Assembly: GCA_012735355.1 (NCBI GenBank)
Contig: JAAYHP010000267.1
Location: 1-7,793, forward strand
From: Lysinibacillus sp.
GTDB lineage: Bacteria > Bacillota > Bacilli > Bacillales_A > Planococcaceae
Direction of reading: 5' to 3'
DNA: 7,793 nucleotides
Below, in pieces: positions 1 to 7,118 of this stretch. Positions within the stretch are counted from its first letter, which is position 1. Every line of letters begins with the position of its first letter. Position numbers and translations under genes: made by a program. The notes beneath the pieces were generated by a model. It was not told where the DNA came from. It saw nothing but the letters and a program-made list of their open reading frames with translations, and made no database searches.

Positions 1-41
1 AGTTTCGGGCTGTTCCCGTTGGAGTCGCCCCGTCACTCCAA
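1..41. repeat. GC-rich structured outer part of the left repeat
   Basis: This stretch is clearly richer in G and C than the rest of the window and can fold into two short hairpins. CGGG at 6-9 pairs with CCCG at 15-18, and TTGGAGT at 19-25 pairs with ACTCCAA at 35-41. Read on the minus strand it resembles, from memory only, a high-copy intergenic repeat of Bacillaceae genomes that contains a GCGACTCC...CGGGAACAGC core. It continues outward from the 34-122 repeat, so the full element probably extends past the left edge. I see no coding capacity. The link to a known repeat family is unverified. Confidence 0.45.
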
Positions 42-122
42 TCAATTTTCGATTGCATATCATTTTTTTACTATGCTTCTTCACTGATTCTTAATTAAAT
101 TAGCTATATGTCCCAACCTCTT
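34..122 (-). repeat. Left copy of an 89-bp inverted repeat
   Basis: Its reverse complement matches 7706-7793 over the whole length with a single one-base gap: GCAATCG on the minus strand here against GCAACG at the right end. The end starting AAGAGGTTGGGACATAT faces the interior of the window in both copies. The left copy contains a small hairpin, CAATC at 39-43 with GATTG at 51-55, which the missing base in the right copy disrupts. The repeat overlaps the 3' end of the staygreen gene and supplies its stop codon. Identity this high between two non-coding stretches points to recent spread or to sequence exchange between copies. No transposase is present, so an IS end, a MITE-like element or another dispersed repeat are all possible. 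Confidence 0.9.
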
Positions 123-579
123 CTTTATATACAAAATTACTAAAAGTTCCCCAATTTTCTTGTATAGCTAGCTGGGGATAGTTTGATATAAAGTTAACGA
201 TAATGAATGCATTGTCGAGACTTGGATATTGAGCGAATAAAGATCGATCCCCATATCGAATTGCAGTTAATGCAAAGGGTAATTCCCGACGAAACACTTC
301 ATTTCTTGTTAGAGCAGCATTTAAGTCATGTTCTTTTAATGAAACGAATAAATAGATATTGTAATATATAAATTCTCCATAAGCCATCCATTCCCCTAAT
401 ACTTCATCTCTCATTTCAGGATTGACTTTATCCCATGCAAATTCGGTGCCAATTGTTAAAAATAGTTCTCCTGTATCGTCTGAGTGAGTAAGAGTGTATC
501 TTCTTGGCACGATAGGATTGCCAGCTGTAACACCATCCCTATATTCAACTGTTAATCGTTCTGGATTAAACTTATTCAA
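100..579 (-). CDS. Staygreen (SGR) family protein
   Basis: The product is about 159 residues, close to the usual size of bacterial staygreen proteins. Plant SGR removes Mg from chlorophyll a. Bacterial homologues can do this in vitro, but their role in non-photosynthetic cells is unknown. The family signature is near the N-terminus: FNPERLTVEYRDG, then PRRYTLTHSD and TGELFLTIG. These are followed by the MRDEVLGEW segment and a C-terminal NWGTFSNF. There is no signal peptide or membrane segment, so it should be cytosolic. I chose the TTG at 579 because GGAG (588-591) lies 8 bases upstream; a GTG at 588 is in frame but overlaps that site. The last codons and the TAA lie inside the 34-122 repeat, so the original C-terminus may have been replaced. 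The gene stands alone and diverges from the yuzF-catalase pair. Family assignment is confident; function is not. Confidence 0.85.
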   Translation of the reverse strand: MNKFNPERLTVEYRDGVTAGNPIVPRRYTLTHSDDTGELFLTIGTEFAWDKVNPEMRDEVLGEWMAYGEFIYYNIYLFVSLKEHDLNAALTRNEVFRRELPFALTAIRYGDRSLFAQYPSLDNAFIIVNFISNYPQLAIQENWGTFSNFVYKEEVGTYS

Positions 580-658
580 ATCATCCACTCCGGTTTTTAT
601 TCTATATTATTCTTTCGCTTAAGAATGGTTATATGAAAATCAGGGATTAGACAAATGC

Positions 659-686
659 ACAAATTTTTTCATCTTTGCATATATTG
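659..686 (+). promoter_or_regulatory. Candidate sigma-K-type sporulation promoter for the yuzF-catalase pair
   Basis: The dinucleotide AC at 659-660 is followed by a 17-base spacer and CATATATTG starting at 678. This resembles the mother-cell sigma-K pattern AC, N16-17, CATA-NNN-TA, with the final A replaced by G. Transcription would begin near 693, leaving a short leader before the yuzF ribosome binding site at 701-707. Homologues of the downstream genes are linked to spores or stress in Bacillus, which fits, but AT-rich DNA yields such matches by chance. A sigma-E reading is also possible, and I saw no good sigma-B match. Confidence 0.3.
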
Positions 687-713
687 CTATGGATTCATGA
701 AAAGGAGTGGTAA

Positions 714-947
714 ATGATGAACGGAATGTGGAATATGAGTGATCCCTATGTATATGAAACTTTAATGAGATTTCAAAATCAATCCATTGCGGTACAAACG
801 GCGCGCGGGTCTGTACGAGGAATGCTTCGAATGGTCATGCCTGACCATATCGTAGTTGAAATGGGAGGTTCACCATTTTATGTACGTACAGAACAGATCA
901 TTTGGTTTCACCCGTTAAGAAACGTTCATCCAATGAAACACGCATAG
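714..947 (+). CDS. yuzF: YuzF-like DUF2642 protein
   Basis: This 77-residue protein matches the small YuzF/DUF2642 family of Bacillus. Residues about 18-70 form the conserved part: a short helix (VYETLMRFQNQ), then alternating beta-strand-like stretches (IAVQTARGSVRGMLRMV, DHIVVEMGG, FYVRTEQIIWFHP). The pattern suggests a small SH3- or Sm-like barrel. No biochemical role is established for the family; several members occur in spore-formers and some are linked to the spore surface. An AAAGGAG site at 701-707 serves either of two adjacent ATGs (714 or 717). The catalase gene starts 62 bases downstream on the same strand with no terminator between, so co-transcription is likely. There is no signal peptide or cysteine-rich segment. 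The family call is fairly sure; any spore-coat role is inference. Confidence 0.75.
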   Translation: MMNGMWNMSDPYVYETLMRFQNQSIAVQTARGSVRGMLRMVMPDHIVVEMGGSPFYVRTEQIIWFHPLRNVHPMKHA

Positions 948-1009
948 GTCAAGCTCTGTCCAACATATGATGCCAATGGTTAAAATTTATGGATGGAGGC
1001 GTAAAGCTT

Positions 1010-1900
1010 ATGATGAAACGAGTGAATCGAATACTCATTGATTTACCGATTCCAGAACACGGTGATATGAATGCCGCTGCTGCTGTGCAAGACTTACTTG
1101 GTGGTAAATTCGGTGAAATGTCCACTTTAAACAATTATATGTTTCAATCCTTTAATTTTCGTGGAAAGAAAAAACTAAAACCCTTTTATGATTTAGTTGC
1201 AAGTATTACCGCTGAAGAATTTGGCCATGTGGAATTAGTTGCAAATACAATCAATCTTCTTTCAATGAACAACACTGTCCCAGGTGACCCTGATACTGCC
1301 CCGCTGCAAAACGGAAAAGATGCCCGTTATTCCTTACATTTTACGACAACCGCACAAACTGCATATCCAGGAGACTCGATGGGTAGACCATGGAATGGAG
1401 AATATGTTACGAACTCAGGTAACCTTGTAGCAGATCTTCTTTTTAATTATTTACTGGAAATTGGAGCAAGAACTCATAAAATGCGAGTTTACGAAATGAC
1501 AACCCACCCAACAGCATTAACGATGATTGGCTACTTGCTTGTTCGTGGAGGTACTCACATTATTGCTTATGCAAAAGCTATCGAAGTAGCTACTGGTGTA
1601 GACGTTGGTAAGATGCTTCCGGTACCAAGTTTAGATAATAATAAATTTGATTTTGCAAAACCATTTATGGACCAAGGTTTATATAATGTGTTGTATACAT
1701 GGGGCGAACCAGAATACCGTGATATTTGTCAAATTTGGAAGGGGAGAAATCCTGAAACGGGTGAACCGCTAAAAGTCATTGATGGCATGCCAAAAGGCGC
1801 ACCTGTACCGGATTTGCCAGCACTTCCTGAAGAATTTGCTCCTGGCATCGACCTTGACGATTATTATCGAATTTTAAAACGATTACAAAGTAATCTGTAA
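1010..1900 (+). CDS. Manganese (non-heme) catalase, YdbD/CotJC-like
   Basis: The enzyme splits hydrogen peroxide to water and oxygen at a dimanganese centre in a four-helix ferritin-like bundle. All five expected metal ligands can be placed: E36 (GKFGEMSTL), the E70-xx-H73 pair (EEFGHVE), E150 (LLEIGARTH) and H183 (RGGTHIIAY). The 33-residue spacing from E150 to H183 equals that of the Lactobacillus plantarum and Thermus enzymes. The length of 296 residues is normal and the C-terminal LPEEFAPGI tail is typical of Bacillales members. I chose the ATG at 1010 because GGAGG at 995-999 sits 10 bases upstream. An in-frame ATG at 989 would add seven residues but has no site. It is cytosolic or spore-associated and probably cotranscribed with the yuzF-like gene, suggesting peroxide protection of spores or stationary cells. 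It should be active. Confidence 0.93.
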   Translation: MMKRVNRILIDLPIPEHGDMNAAAAVQDLLGGKFGEMSTLNNYMFQSFNFRGKKKLKPFYDLVASITAEEFGHVELVANTINLLSMNNTVPGDPDTAPLQNGKDARYSLHFTTTAQTAYPGDSMGRPWNGEYVTNSGNLVADLLFNYLLEIGARTHKMRVYEMTTHPTALTMIGYLLVRGGTHIIAYAKAIEVATGVDVGKMLPVPSLDNNKFDFAKPFMDQGLYNVLYTWGEPEYRDICQIWKGRNPETGEPLKVIDGMPKGAPVPDLPALPEEFAPGIDLDDYYRILKRLQSNL

Positions 1901-1992
1901 TCTTTTCTATTAGAGGAATTTCTACAAATAGAAGGGAAATCTCTTAATAATTCACCAAGTTTTTAATTTTCTATAATATTCATTAAAAAATG

Positions 1993-2021
1993 TTGTATTA
2001 TTATGCAAGAGAAGTTATAAT
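1993..2021 (+). promoter_or_regulatory. Sigma-A-type promoter for the P-loop protein gene
   Basis: A perfect -10 box TATAAT lies at 2016-2021, with TTGTAT at 1993-1998 as a weaker -35 box (three of six consensus positions) and an ideal 17-base spacer. Transcription would start near 2028, about 40 bases before the TTG start codon at 2069. This makes the gene an independent unit from the catalase upstream. The 168-base gap between the two genes contains no strong terminator, only a weak imperfect hairpin around 1906-1950. Confidence 0.55.
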
Positions 2022-2068
2022 TATAAATATCCAATGAATCTAGTTTTTAATTATAGGAGAGAGCGACG

Positions 2069-3409
2069 TTGAAAAAGACAAATGTTATTATTATAGGTGC
2101 TGCAGGAAGAGATTTCCATAACTTTAATGTTTATTACAGAAATAATGAAGCATATAATGTTGTTGCTTTTACAGCAACACAAATTCCGGATATTGATGGA
2201 CGTAAGTATCCAAAGGAATTAGCGGGTGAACTTTATCCAGAAGGTATTCCAATTTATTCGCAAGATGAGTTACCGGAATTAATCAAAAAATACGAAGTAG
2301 ACGAATGTGTCTTTGCATACAGTGATGTGAGTTACGAACATGTAATGGGGATTGCTGCAATCGTGAATGCGGCAGGTGCAAACTTTAAACTATTAGGATT
2401 AAAAGATACGATGTTAAAAAGCAATAAACCAGTTATTTCTGTTTGCGCTGTACGTACGGGTTCAGGGAAAAGCCAAACGTCACGTAAAGTGATTGAAACA
2501 CTTTTAGCGGAAGGCTTAAAAGTTGTTGCAGTAAGACACCCAATGCCATATGGTGATTTAAATGCACAACGTGTTCAACGTTTTGCAACTGTAGAAGAAT
2601 TAAAGAAACATAATTGTACGATTGAAGAAATGGAAGAATATGAGCCGCATGTAACTCGCGGAAATATTATTTATGCTGGTGTAGATTATGCAGATATTTT
2701 AGCGGCAGCTGAAAATGATCCGGACGGTTGTGACGTAATTTTATGGGATGGAGGAAATAACGATTTCTCCTTCTATGAGCCAGATTTAGCAATCACTGTA
2801 TTAGACCCTCACCGCCCAGGACATGAGTTAAAATACTATCCTGGTGAAGTATGTTTAAGAACAGCGGATGTAGCAATCATTAATAAAGTGGATAGCGCTG
2901 CAGAAGAAGCGATTCAAATTGTTGAAAATAATATTAAGAAGGCAGCTCCAAATAGCGTTATCATTAAAGCTGATTCAAAAATTACTGTCGATGACCCAGA
3001 AACAATCATTGGTAAACGTGTGCTAATTGTAGAAGACGGTCCGACATTAACTCACGGAGAAATGAAAATTGGTGCTGGTTCTGTAGCGGCTGAACGCCTT
3101 GGTGTGAAGGAAATTGTTGATCCACGTCCATACGCGGTTGGTACAATTAAAGAAACATATGAGAAATACAAACATGTTGAAAAAGTTCTTCCAGCGATGG
3201 GATACGGCGAACAACAATTAAAAGATCTTGAAGCAACAATTAATAGTGCGGATTGCGATGCTGTTATTATCGGTACACCAATCGATTTAACTCGCGTTAT
3301 TTCAATTAACAAGCCAAGTACACGTGTACATTATGAATTAGATGAACTTGATGGTCCAAACTTAACTGATATTATTAAAGACTTCATAAAAAAACACAAT
3401 CTAAAATAA
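2069..3409 (+). CDS. Cyclic 2,3-diphosphoglycerate synthetase-like P-loop protein (COG2403)
   Basis: The 446-residue protein belongs to the family of archaeal cyclic 2,3-diphosphoglycerate synthetase, which uses ATP to close 2,3-diphosphoglycerate into the cyclic thermoprotectant; many members are labelled predicted GTPases. Residues 1-120 form a Rossmann-like domain opening VIIIGAAGRDFHNFN. A P-loop follows at 127-135 (AVRTGSGKS), then a Walker-B-like hydrophobic strand ending in acidic residues (VILWDGGNNDF, 223-233) and an NKVD motif at 272-275 like the guanine-specificity motif of GTPases. The C-terminal part (about 330-446) has a further alpha/beta region with the DPRPYAVGTI and VIIGTPIDL stretches. 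The TTG start is supported by AGGAGA at 2055-2060, 8 bases upstream. It has no membrane segments. It is transcribed alone from its own promoter. The family call is strong; substrate and physiological role in a bacterium are unknown. Confidence 0.85.
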   Translation: MKKTNVIIIGAAGRDFHNFNVYYRNNEAYNVVAFTATQIPDIDGRKYPKELAGELYPEGIPIYSQDELPELIKKYEVDECVFAYSDVSYEHVMGIAAIVNAAGANFKLLGLKDTMLKSNKPVISVCAVRTGSGKSQTSRKVIETLLAEGLKVVAVRHPMPYGDLNAQRVQRFATVEELKKHNCTIEEMEEYEPHVTRGNIIYAGVDYADILAAAENDPDGCDVILWDGGNNDFSFYEPDLAITVLDPHRPGHELKYYPGEVCLRTADVAIINKVDSAAEEAIQIVENNIKKAAPNSVIIKADSKITVDDPETIIGKRVLIVEDGPTLTHGEMKIGAGSVAAERLGVKEIVDPRPYAVGTIKETYEKYKHVEKVLPAMGYGEQQLKDLEATINSADCDAVIIGTPIDLTRVISINKPSTRVHYELDELDGPNLTDIIKDFIKKHNLK

Positions 3410-3419
3410 TTTCAATAGA

Positions 3420-3457
3420 AAAAGCCACCTAAAAGGATAGTTCTTTAGGTGGCTTTT
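3420..3457. terminator. Bidirectional rho-independent terminator
   Basis: A perfect 14-bp stem is formed by AAAAGCCACCTAAA (3420-3433) and TTTAGGTGGCTTTT (3444-3457), with a 10-base loop. The A-rich left arm and T-rich right arm give a U-run after the hairpin in both directions. It sits between the converging P-loop protein gene, ending at 3409, and the uracil permease gene, ending at 3461, so it should end both transcripts. Confidence 0.9.
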
Positions 3458-3460
3458 AAC

Positions 3461-4626
3461 TTAACCTTCATTCTTCGTTGTGAAGTCAGGAACGAGCCAG
3501 TAAATAAGAAGTCCTGCAATCGTCGCAATAGCAATACCGTTTGCATACCCAACCCCGATGATAAAAATTACAGCAACGATCACTAAGTTTTTCATATTGG
3601 CCATATTCACATTTTCCTCAACCATATGGCGAATTCCCATACCAGCAATCATTCCGAATAACAAAATACAAATACCACCCATGACAGCGACAGGAATAGA
3701 TTGAATAGCCGCACCGACTTTGCCGAACAATCCAAGAAGGATGGCGATAACGGCGGCCCCTTGAATAATTTTGCTAGAAAACTGTCGAGTAATTGCTAAT
3801 ACACCAAGGTTTTCTGCATAAGTCGTTTGAGCAGGTCCACCGATGAAACCTGAAATTAATGTTGCAAGACCATTCCCCCATAAAATGCTGGGAAATCCGG
3901 GATCTTTCGTAACATCTTTACCTGTAATTTCATTCAATACAAACATATGACCGAGGTCTTCAATAATCGTAACTAAGGCAATCGGCGCCATACCAAAGAT
4001 GACAACCCATGTAAACTCCGGCATGATAAATTGAGGAAGTGCGAATACGGGAGCTTCTGTTATCGTGCTAAAATCTACAATACCACGCACGGCGGCATAA
4101 ATATATCCTACTGCAAGACCAATGAGAATTGGAAAGAGGCGAATCGTCTTGTTGCCCGCAATTGTGGCAATTATGGCTGCAACGAGACTAACAATCGCTA
4201 CATCCCAATTCACTGCAGCCATGTTTGTTACCGCAGTGGTTGCAAGGGCAAGACCGATAATGCTCACAACAGGACCTACGACAACTGGTGGGATGGCTTT
4301 TCTTACTTTATCGAAGCCTATAAATGAAATGAGGAGAGCTACAATGGCATAAACAACGGAGACACTAATTAAACCTGCAACAGCCTGACCTGGAGAATTT
4401 AATTCACCGACATATAAAGCTAAAGGAGCAATAAAAGCGAAGGATGCACCTAAATACGTTGGTACTTTACCTCTCGTAATAAGATGGAAAATTAATGTCC
4501 CTAAACCGCTGGCAACGAGAGCGCTTCCTGGGTCAAGCACTGTCAGTACCGGCACTTAAATGGTTGACCAAACATCGCAAACAGATGTTGAAATGACAAT
4601 GGTATCGCTTTCAAAAAATTGTTCAA
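3461..4626 (-). pseudogene. uraA: Uracil permease (NCS2, UraA/PyrP type), 5' end frameshifted
   Basis: This would be a proton-coupled uracil importer of the inner membrane. The largest open frame (364 residues from a GTG at 4555) covers nearly all of the protein. It retains the uracil and proton site of E. coli UraA: E199, H203 and E248 match E241, H245 and E290 with identical spacing (IIEDLGH, TYAENLGV). The GTG has no ribosome binding site. Upstream in another frame, after AGGAGGGGG (4632-4640), a TTG at 4626 starts a segment reading LKAIPLSFQHLFAMFG, the family's first helix. Joining the frames needs one added base near 4567, and even then a TAA interrupts where a leucine codon is expected (family: MFGATxLVPVL). 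The restored protein would be about 388 residues. Two lesions within 12 bases suggest a dead gene, though sequencing error is possible. In Bacillus this transporter is often called pyrP. Confidence 0.8.
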
Positions 4627-4766
4627 ATATGCCCCCTCCTTTCTACATGATATTCGCCTATTGCATTTTTAGAATAATGACAAATACAGTTTTGCGAAAA
4701 AACATGTCCCTCTGATATATGGATAGAATTTTCCTTCCGTATTTTAGGACAACCGGGTGTAATTTA

Positions 4767-4796
4767 TTGAATTTATGTAGATTTTAATAATGTAAC
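4767..4796 (+). promoter_or_regulatory. Weak candidate promoter for the MMPL transporter gene
   Basis: TTGAAT at 4767-4772 (four of six -35 positions) lies 18 bases before TGTAAC at 4791-4796 (four of six -10 positions). Transcription would start near 4803, just ahead of the ribosome binding site. The 204-base gap between the permease and this gene holds no other clear signal, riboswitch or operator. The match is modest and could be chance. Confidence 0.25.
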
Positions 4797-4830
4797 AATG
4801 TCCGCTAAATATGTGAAAGGAAGGTATTAG

Positions 4831-6930
4831 ATGATCAAAGCATTAACAGATAAAGTTGCTACAAAAAAAGGAGCTTGGATAACTGTCGTACTGTGGGTAG
4901 TCGTCATGATTGGAATTAGCTTTGGTCCGAAGTTAGGGGATTATAAAGCAGCAAGTTTTCAATATTTACCTGATGATGCTCAATCTATTATTGCACAAAA
5001 TAAATTAAACGAATATTTTCCAAATGATCAAGGGACACCAGGGATATATGTGTTTCATAATCCGAATGGAGAATTAGTAATAGACGATGTCACTACAATT
5101 ATTGAAGGAATAAAAGAAGCGAATATAGAAGGAATCGAGGAAATTGTTGATATATCAGCATTACCGCCTCAAGCCTTATCAGCATTTTTGTCAGCAGATA
5201 AAACGACAATGATTGTTCCGATGAATTTAAAAGAAGGTTTAGGTAGTGCCAGCTATGCAGAAATTAATGATAAAACGATGGAAGTTGGAAGAAAAATCGC
5301 AAAAGATTTAACGACAGATTTTTATATTACAGGTCCGGCAGGTATTGCAGGAGATACGGTGAAGTTATTCCAATCAGCCGATTTAAACCTATTATTTGCG
5401 ACAATCGGAATTATTTTAGTTTTATTAATTGTCATTTATCGTTCACCACTACTTGCAATCATTCCCCTTCTTTCAACGGTAATAGTATATCAAGTTGTCA
5501 ATCAAACAGTTGCACTACTAGGGGCGGCAGGGCTAGAAATTAATAACGCAACAACATCGATAATGAGCATTTTATTGTTTGCAGCAGTTATTGATTACTC
5601 CTTATTTGTCTTCTCTCGTTATCGGGAAGAATTAAATGTTTACAAAAACCAATTTGAAGCAATGAGGATAGCGATGCACTTTACAGCTTTACCAGTATTG
5701 TTTGCCGGAGGAACGGTGTTTGCTGCAATGATCATTTTATTTTTTGCAGATTTCCGTGATTATCAAAACTTTGCTCCCATTTTTGGTACCGCGATGTTGA
5801 TTATCATGATTGCTTCAGTAACATTGGTACCAGCATTATTTGCGCTGTTTGGTCGGAAAGCTTTTTGGCCGAAAGTCCCTAAATACGGTGAAGCCAAAAA
5901 TGTGAAGCACGGGATTTGGGGTCCGATTGCAAAGTTTGTCGTTGAGAAGCCAGGGATTGTCGGTGGAGCGGTTCTTTTATTTTTGATTATCACAGCATTT
6001 AATGCCTTTAGTTTACAATATGAATTTAATTCGGTGAAAAACTTCCCTGAAGATTTACCATCCCGGGTTGCTTATGAAATCGTTGAAGAGAAATTCAATA
6101 AAGGCGATTTAGCTCAAACAACGGTATTAGTTAGCGGAGAAGAGTTAAACTTTGAACAACTACAACAAGTCGCAACATTTTTTGAAAATAGTGAAGAAAT
6201 TGCTTCTGCAAGACCATCTGGACTAACGGAAAATGGACGGCACGGAAAAATTACTGTATCGTTAGCGGAAAATCCATATAGTAAAGAAGCCATTAATTTT
6301 TTAGAAGAATTCCGTGCTAAACATGAAACATATTCACTGCCAGATGGTAAGGAAGTTGAATTAGCTTTTGCAGGAATAACTGCTCAATTAGTCGATGAAC
6401 AACAAGTGAATCAAGAGGATATTATTAAAATTGGGGTATTAGAAACTTTACTTATCCTTGTGTTGTTGTTTGTTCTTACCCGCTCGTTTAAAATGCCAAT
6501 TTATATGATGGCGACGATTTTATTTTCCTATTTATCTGCCTTAGGTTTAGGACTTTTTTTAGTAGATCTATTTTTCGGCTATGATGCAGTTTCAACCCGT
6601 TCACCAGTTTACGCTTTTATATTTTTAGTAGCCCTTGGAATTGACTACAATATTATTCTTGTGAGTCGTTTTCTAGAAGAGCGGAAAAATAAAAAGGTAA
6701 AAGATGCACTCGAAACGGCTATACGAAATACCGGCGGGGTCATATCGTCAGCAGGTATTATTCTTGCTGCTACCTTTGCGGCGTTAACAACGATGCCAAT
6801 TACGGATTTGTTTGTTTTTGGATTTATCGTTGCGATTGGAATAATCATTGATACATTTTTAGTTCGTGGAATGTTGTTACCTTCACTCATTTTATTTTTT
6901 GAAAGAGATAGAGGCATTGAAAGACTGTGA
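4831..6930 (+). CDS. MMPL/RND-superfamily membrane transporter
   Basis: At 699 residues this is a typical Firmicute MMPL-type transporter such as YdfJ, probably exporting lipids, drugs or other amphiphiles using the proton gradient. It shows the internally duplicated RND plan: one helix (about 16-32), a large outer domain (33-185), five helices (187-335), a cytoplasmic loop, then a second helix near 372-392, a second outer domain (393-531) and five more helices to about 683. Each half carries the proton-relay aspartate followed by tyrosine in its fourth helix: D255 in AVIDYSLFVFSRYREE and D605 in GIDYNIILVSRFLEER. Both copies therefore look functional. AAGGAAGG at 4817-4824 lies 6 bases before the ATG. 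No TetR- or MarR-type regulator is adjacent, which is common partner context for such pumps, so substrate cannot be guessed. Family call is firm. Confidence 0.93.
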   Translation: MIKALTDKVATKKGAWITVVLWVVVMIGISFGPKLGDYKAASFQYLPDDAQSIIAQNKLNEYFPNDQGTPGIYVFHNPNGELVIDDVTTIIEGIKEANIEGIEEIVDISALPPQALSAFLSADKTTMIVPMNLKEGLGSASYAEINDKTMEVGRKIAKDLTTDFYITGPAGIAGDTVKLFQSADLNLLFATIGIILVLLIVIYRSPLLAIIPLLSTVIVYQVVNQTVALLGAAGLEINNATTSIMSILLFAAVIDYSLFVFSRYREELNVYKNQFEAMRIAMHFTALPVLFAGGTVFAAMIILFFADFRDYQNFAPIFGTAMLIIMIASVTLVPALFALFGRKAFWPKVPKYGEAKNVKHGIWGPIAKFVVEKPGIVGGAVLLFLIITAFNAFSLQYEFNSVKNFPEDLPSRVAYEIVEEKFNKGDLAQTTVLVSGEELNFEQLQQVATFFENSEEIASARPSGLTENGRHGKITVSLAENPYSKEAINFLEEFRAKHETYSLPDGKEVELAFAGITAQLVDEQQVNQEDIIKIGVLETLLILVLLFVLTRSFKMPIYMMATILFSYLSALGLGLFLVDLFFGYDAVSTRSPVYAFIFLVALGIDYNIILVSRFLEERKNKKVKDALETAIRNTGGVISSAGIILAATFAALTTMPITDLFVFGFIVAIGIIIDTFLVRGMLLPSLILFFERDRGIERL

Positions 6931-7004
6931 GTTAGTACTTATAGACTGTCCAGTAAGTAAAGATTACTACCCAAAATGTAAACTCTCCTATTAAGTATAA
7001 ATAT

Positions 7005-7045
7005 TAAGCGGCTTAAGCTCATTTTTAGTGGGCTTAAGCCGCTTA
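7005..7045. terminator. Hairpin terminator between convergent genes
   Basis: A 16-bp stem pairs 7005-7020 with 7030-7045 and includes one G-U pair near the loop. The outer 14 bp, TAAGCGGCTTAAGC against GCTTAAGCCGCTTA, are perfect, and the loop is 9 bases. It lies about 75 bases past the stop codons of both converging genes, the MMPL transporter and the COX1-like protein. T-runs after the stem are weak in both directions, so it is a less ideal terminator than the one at 3420, but its position makes a bidirectional role likely. The rest of the 188-base gap holds nothing I recognise. Confidence 0.7.
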
Positions 7046-7118
7046 TTCGTTTTGGAAAAAGAATTTATTATGCAATATTAATTATTAAAGGAAACTAGCC
7101 GTCTAAATGACTGTTGCT

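Noticed and set aside
609..626. Short inverted repeat ATTCTT-N6-AAGAAT between the divergent staygreen and yuzF-like genes, as an operator.
   Set aside because: The arms are only 6 bp in AT-rich DNA and match no regulator consensus I know; expected by chance.
949..1134. Minus-strand 61-codon frame over the start of the catalase gene.
   Set aside because: Antisense shadow of the catalase N-terminus with no ribosome site.
1901..1960. Terminator after the catalase gene.
   Set aside because: Only weak, bulged pairings (for example TTCTATT with AATAGAA) and no T-run, so not called.
4031..4352. Two plus-strand open frames of 98 and 76 codons inside the uracil permease gene.
   Set aside because: They lie antisense to well-conserved permease codons, have no ribosome site and show no recognisable protein features.
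4640..4830. Purine or pyrimidine riboswitch or PyrR attenuator in front of the uracil permease.
   Set aside because: No conserved riboswitch core and no antiterminator/terminator pair is visible in the 5' region.
5763..6917. Two minus-strand frames (5763-5993 and 6645-6917) inside the MMPL gene, and one at 3052-3312 inside the P-loop protein gene (3052-3312 lies outside this range).
   Set aside because: All are shadows of conserved coding sequence on the other strand.
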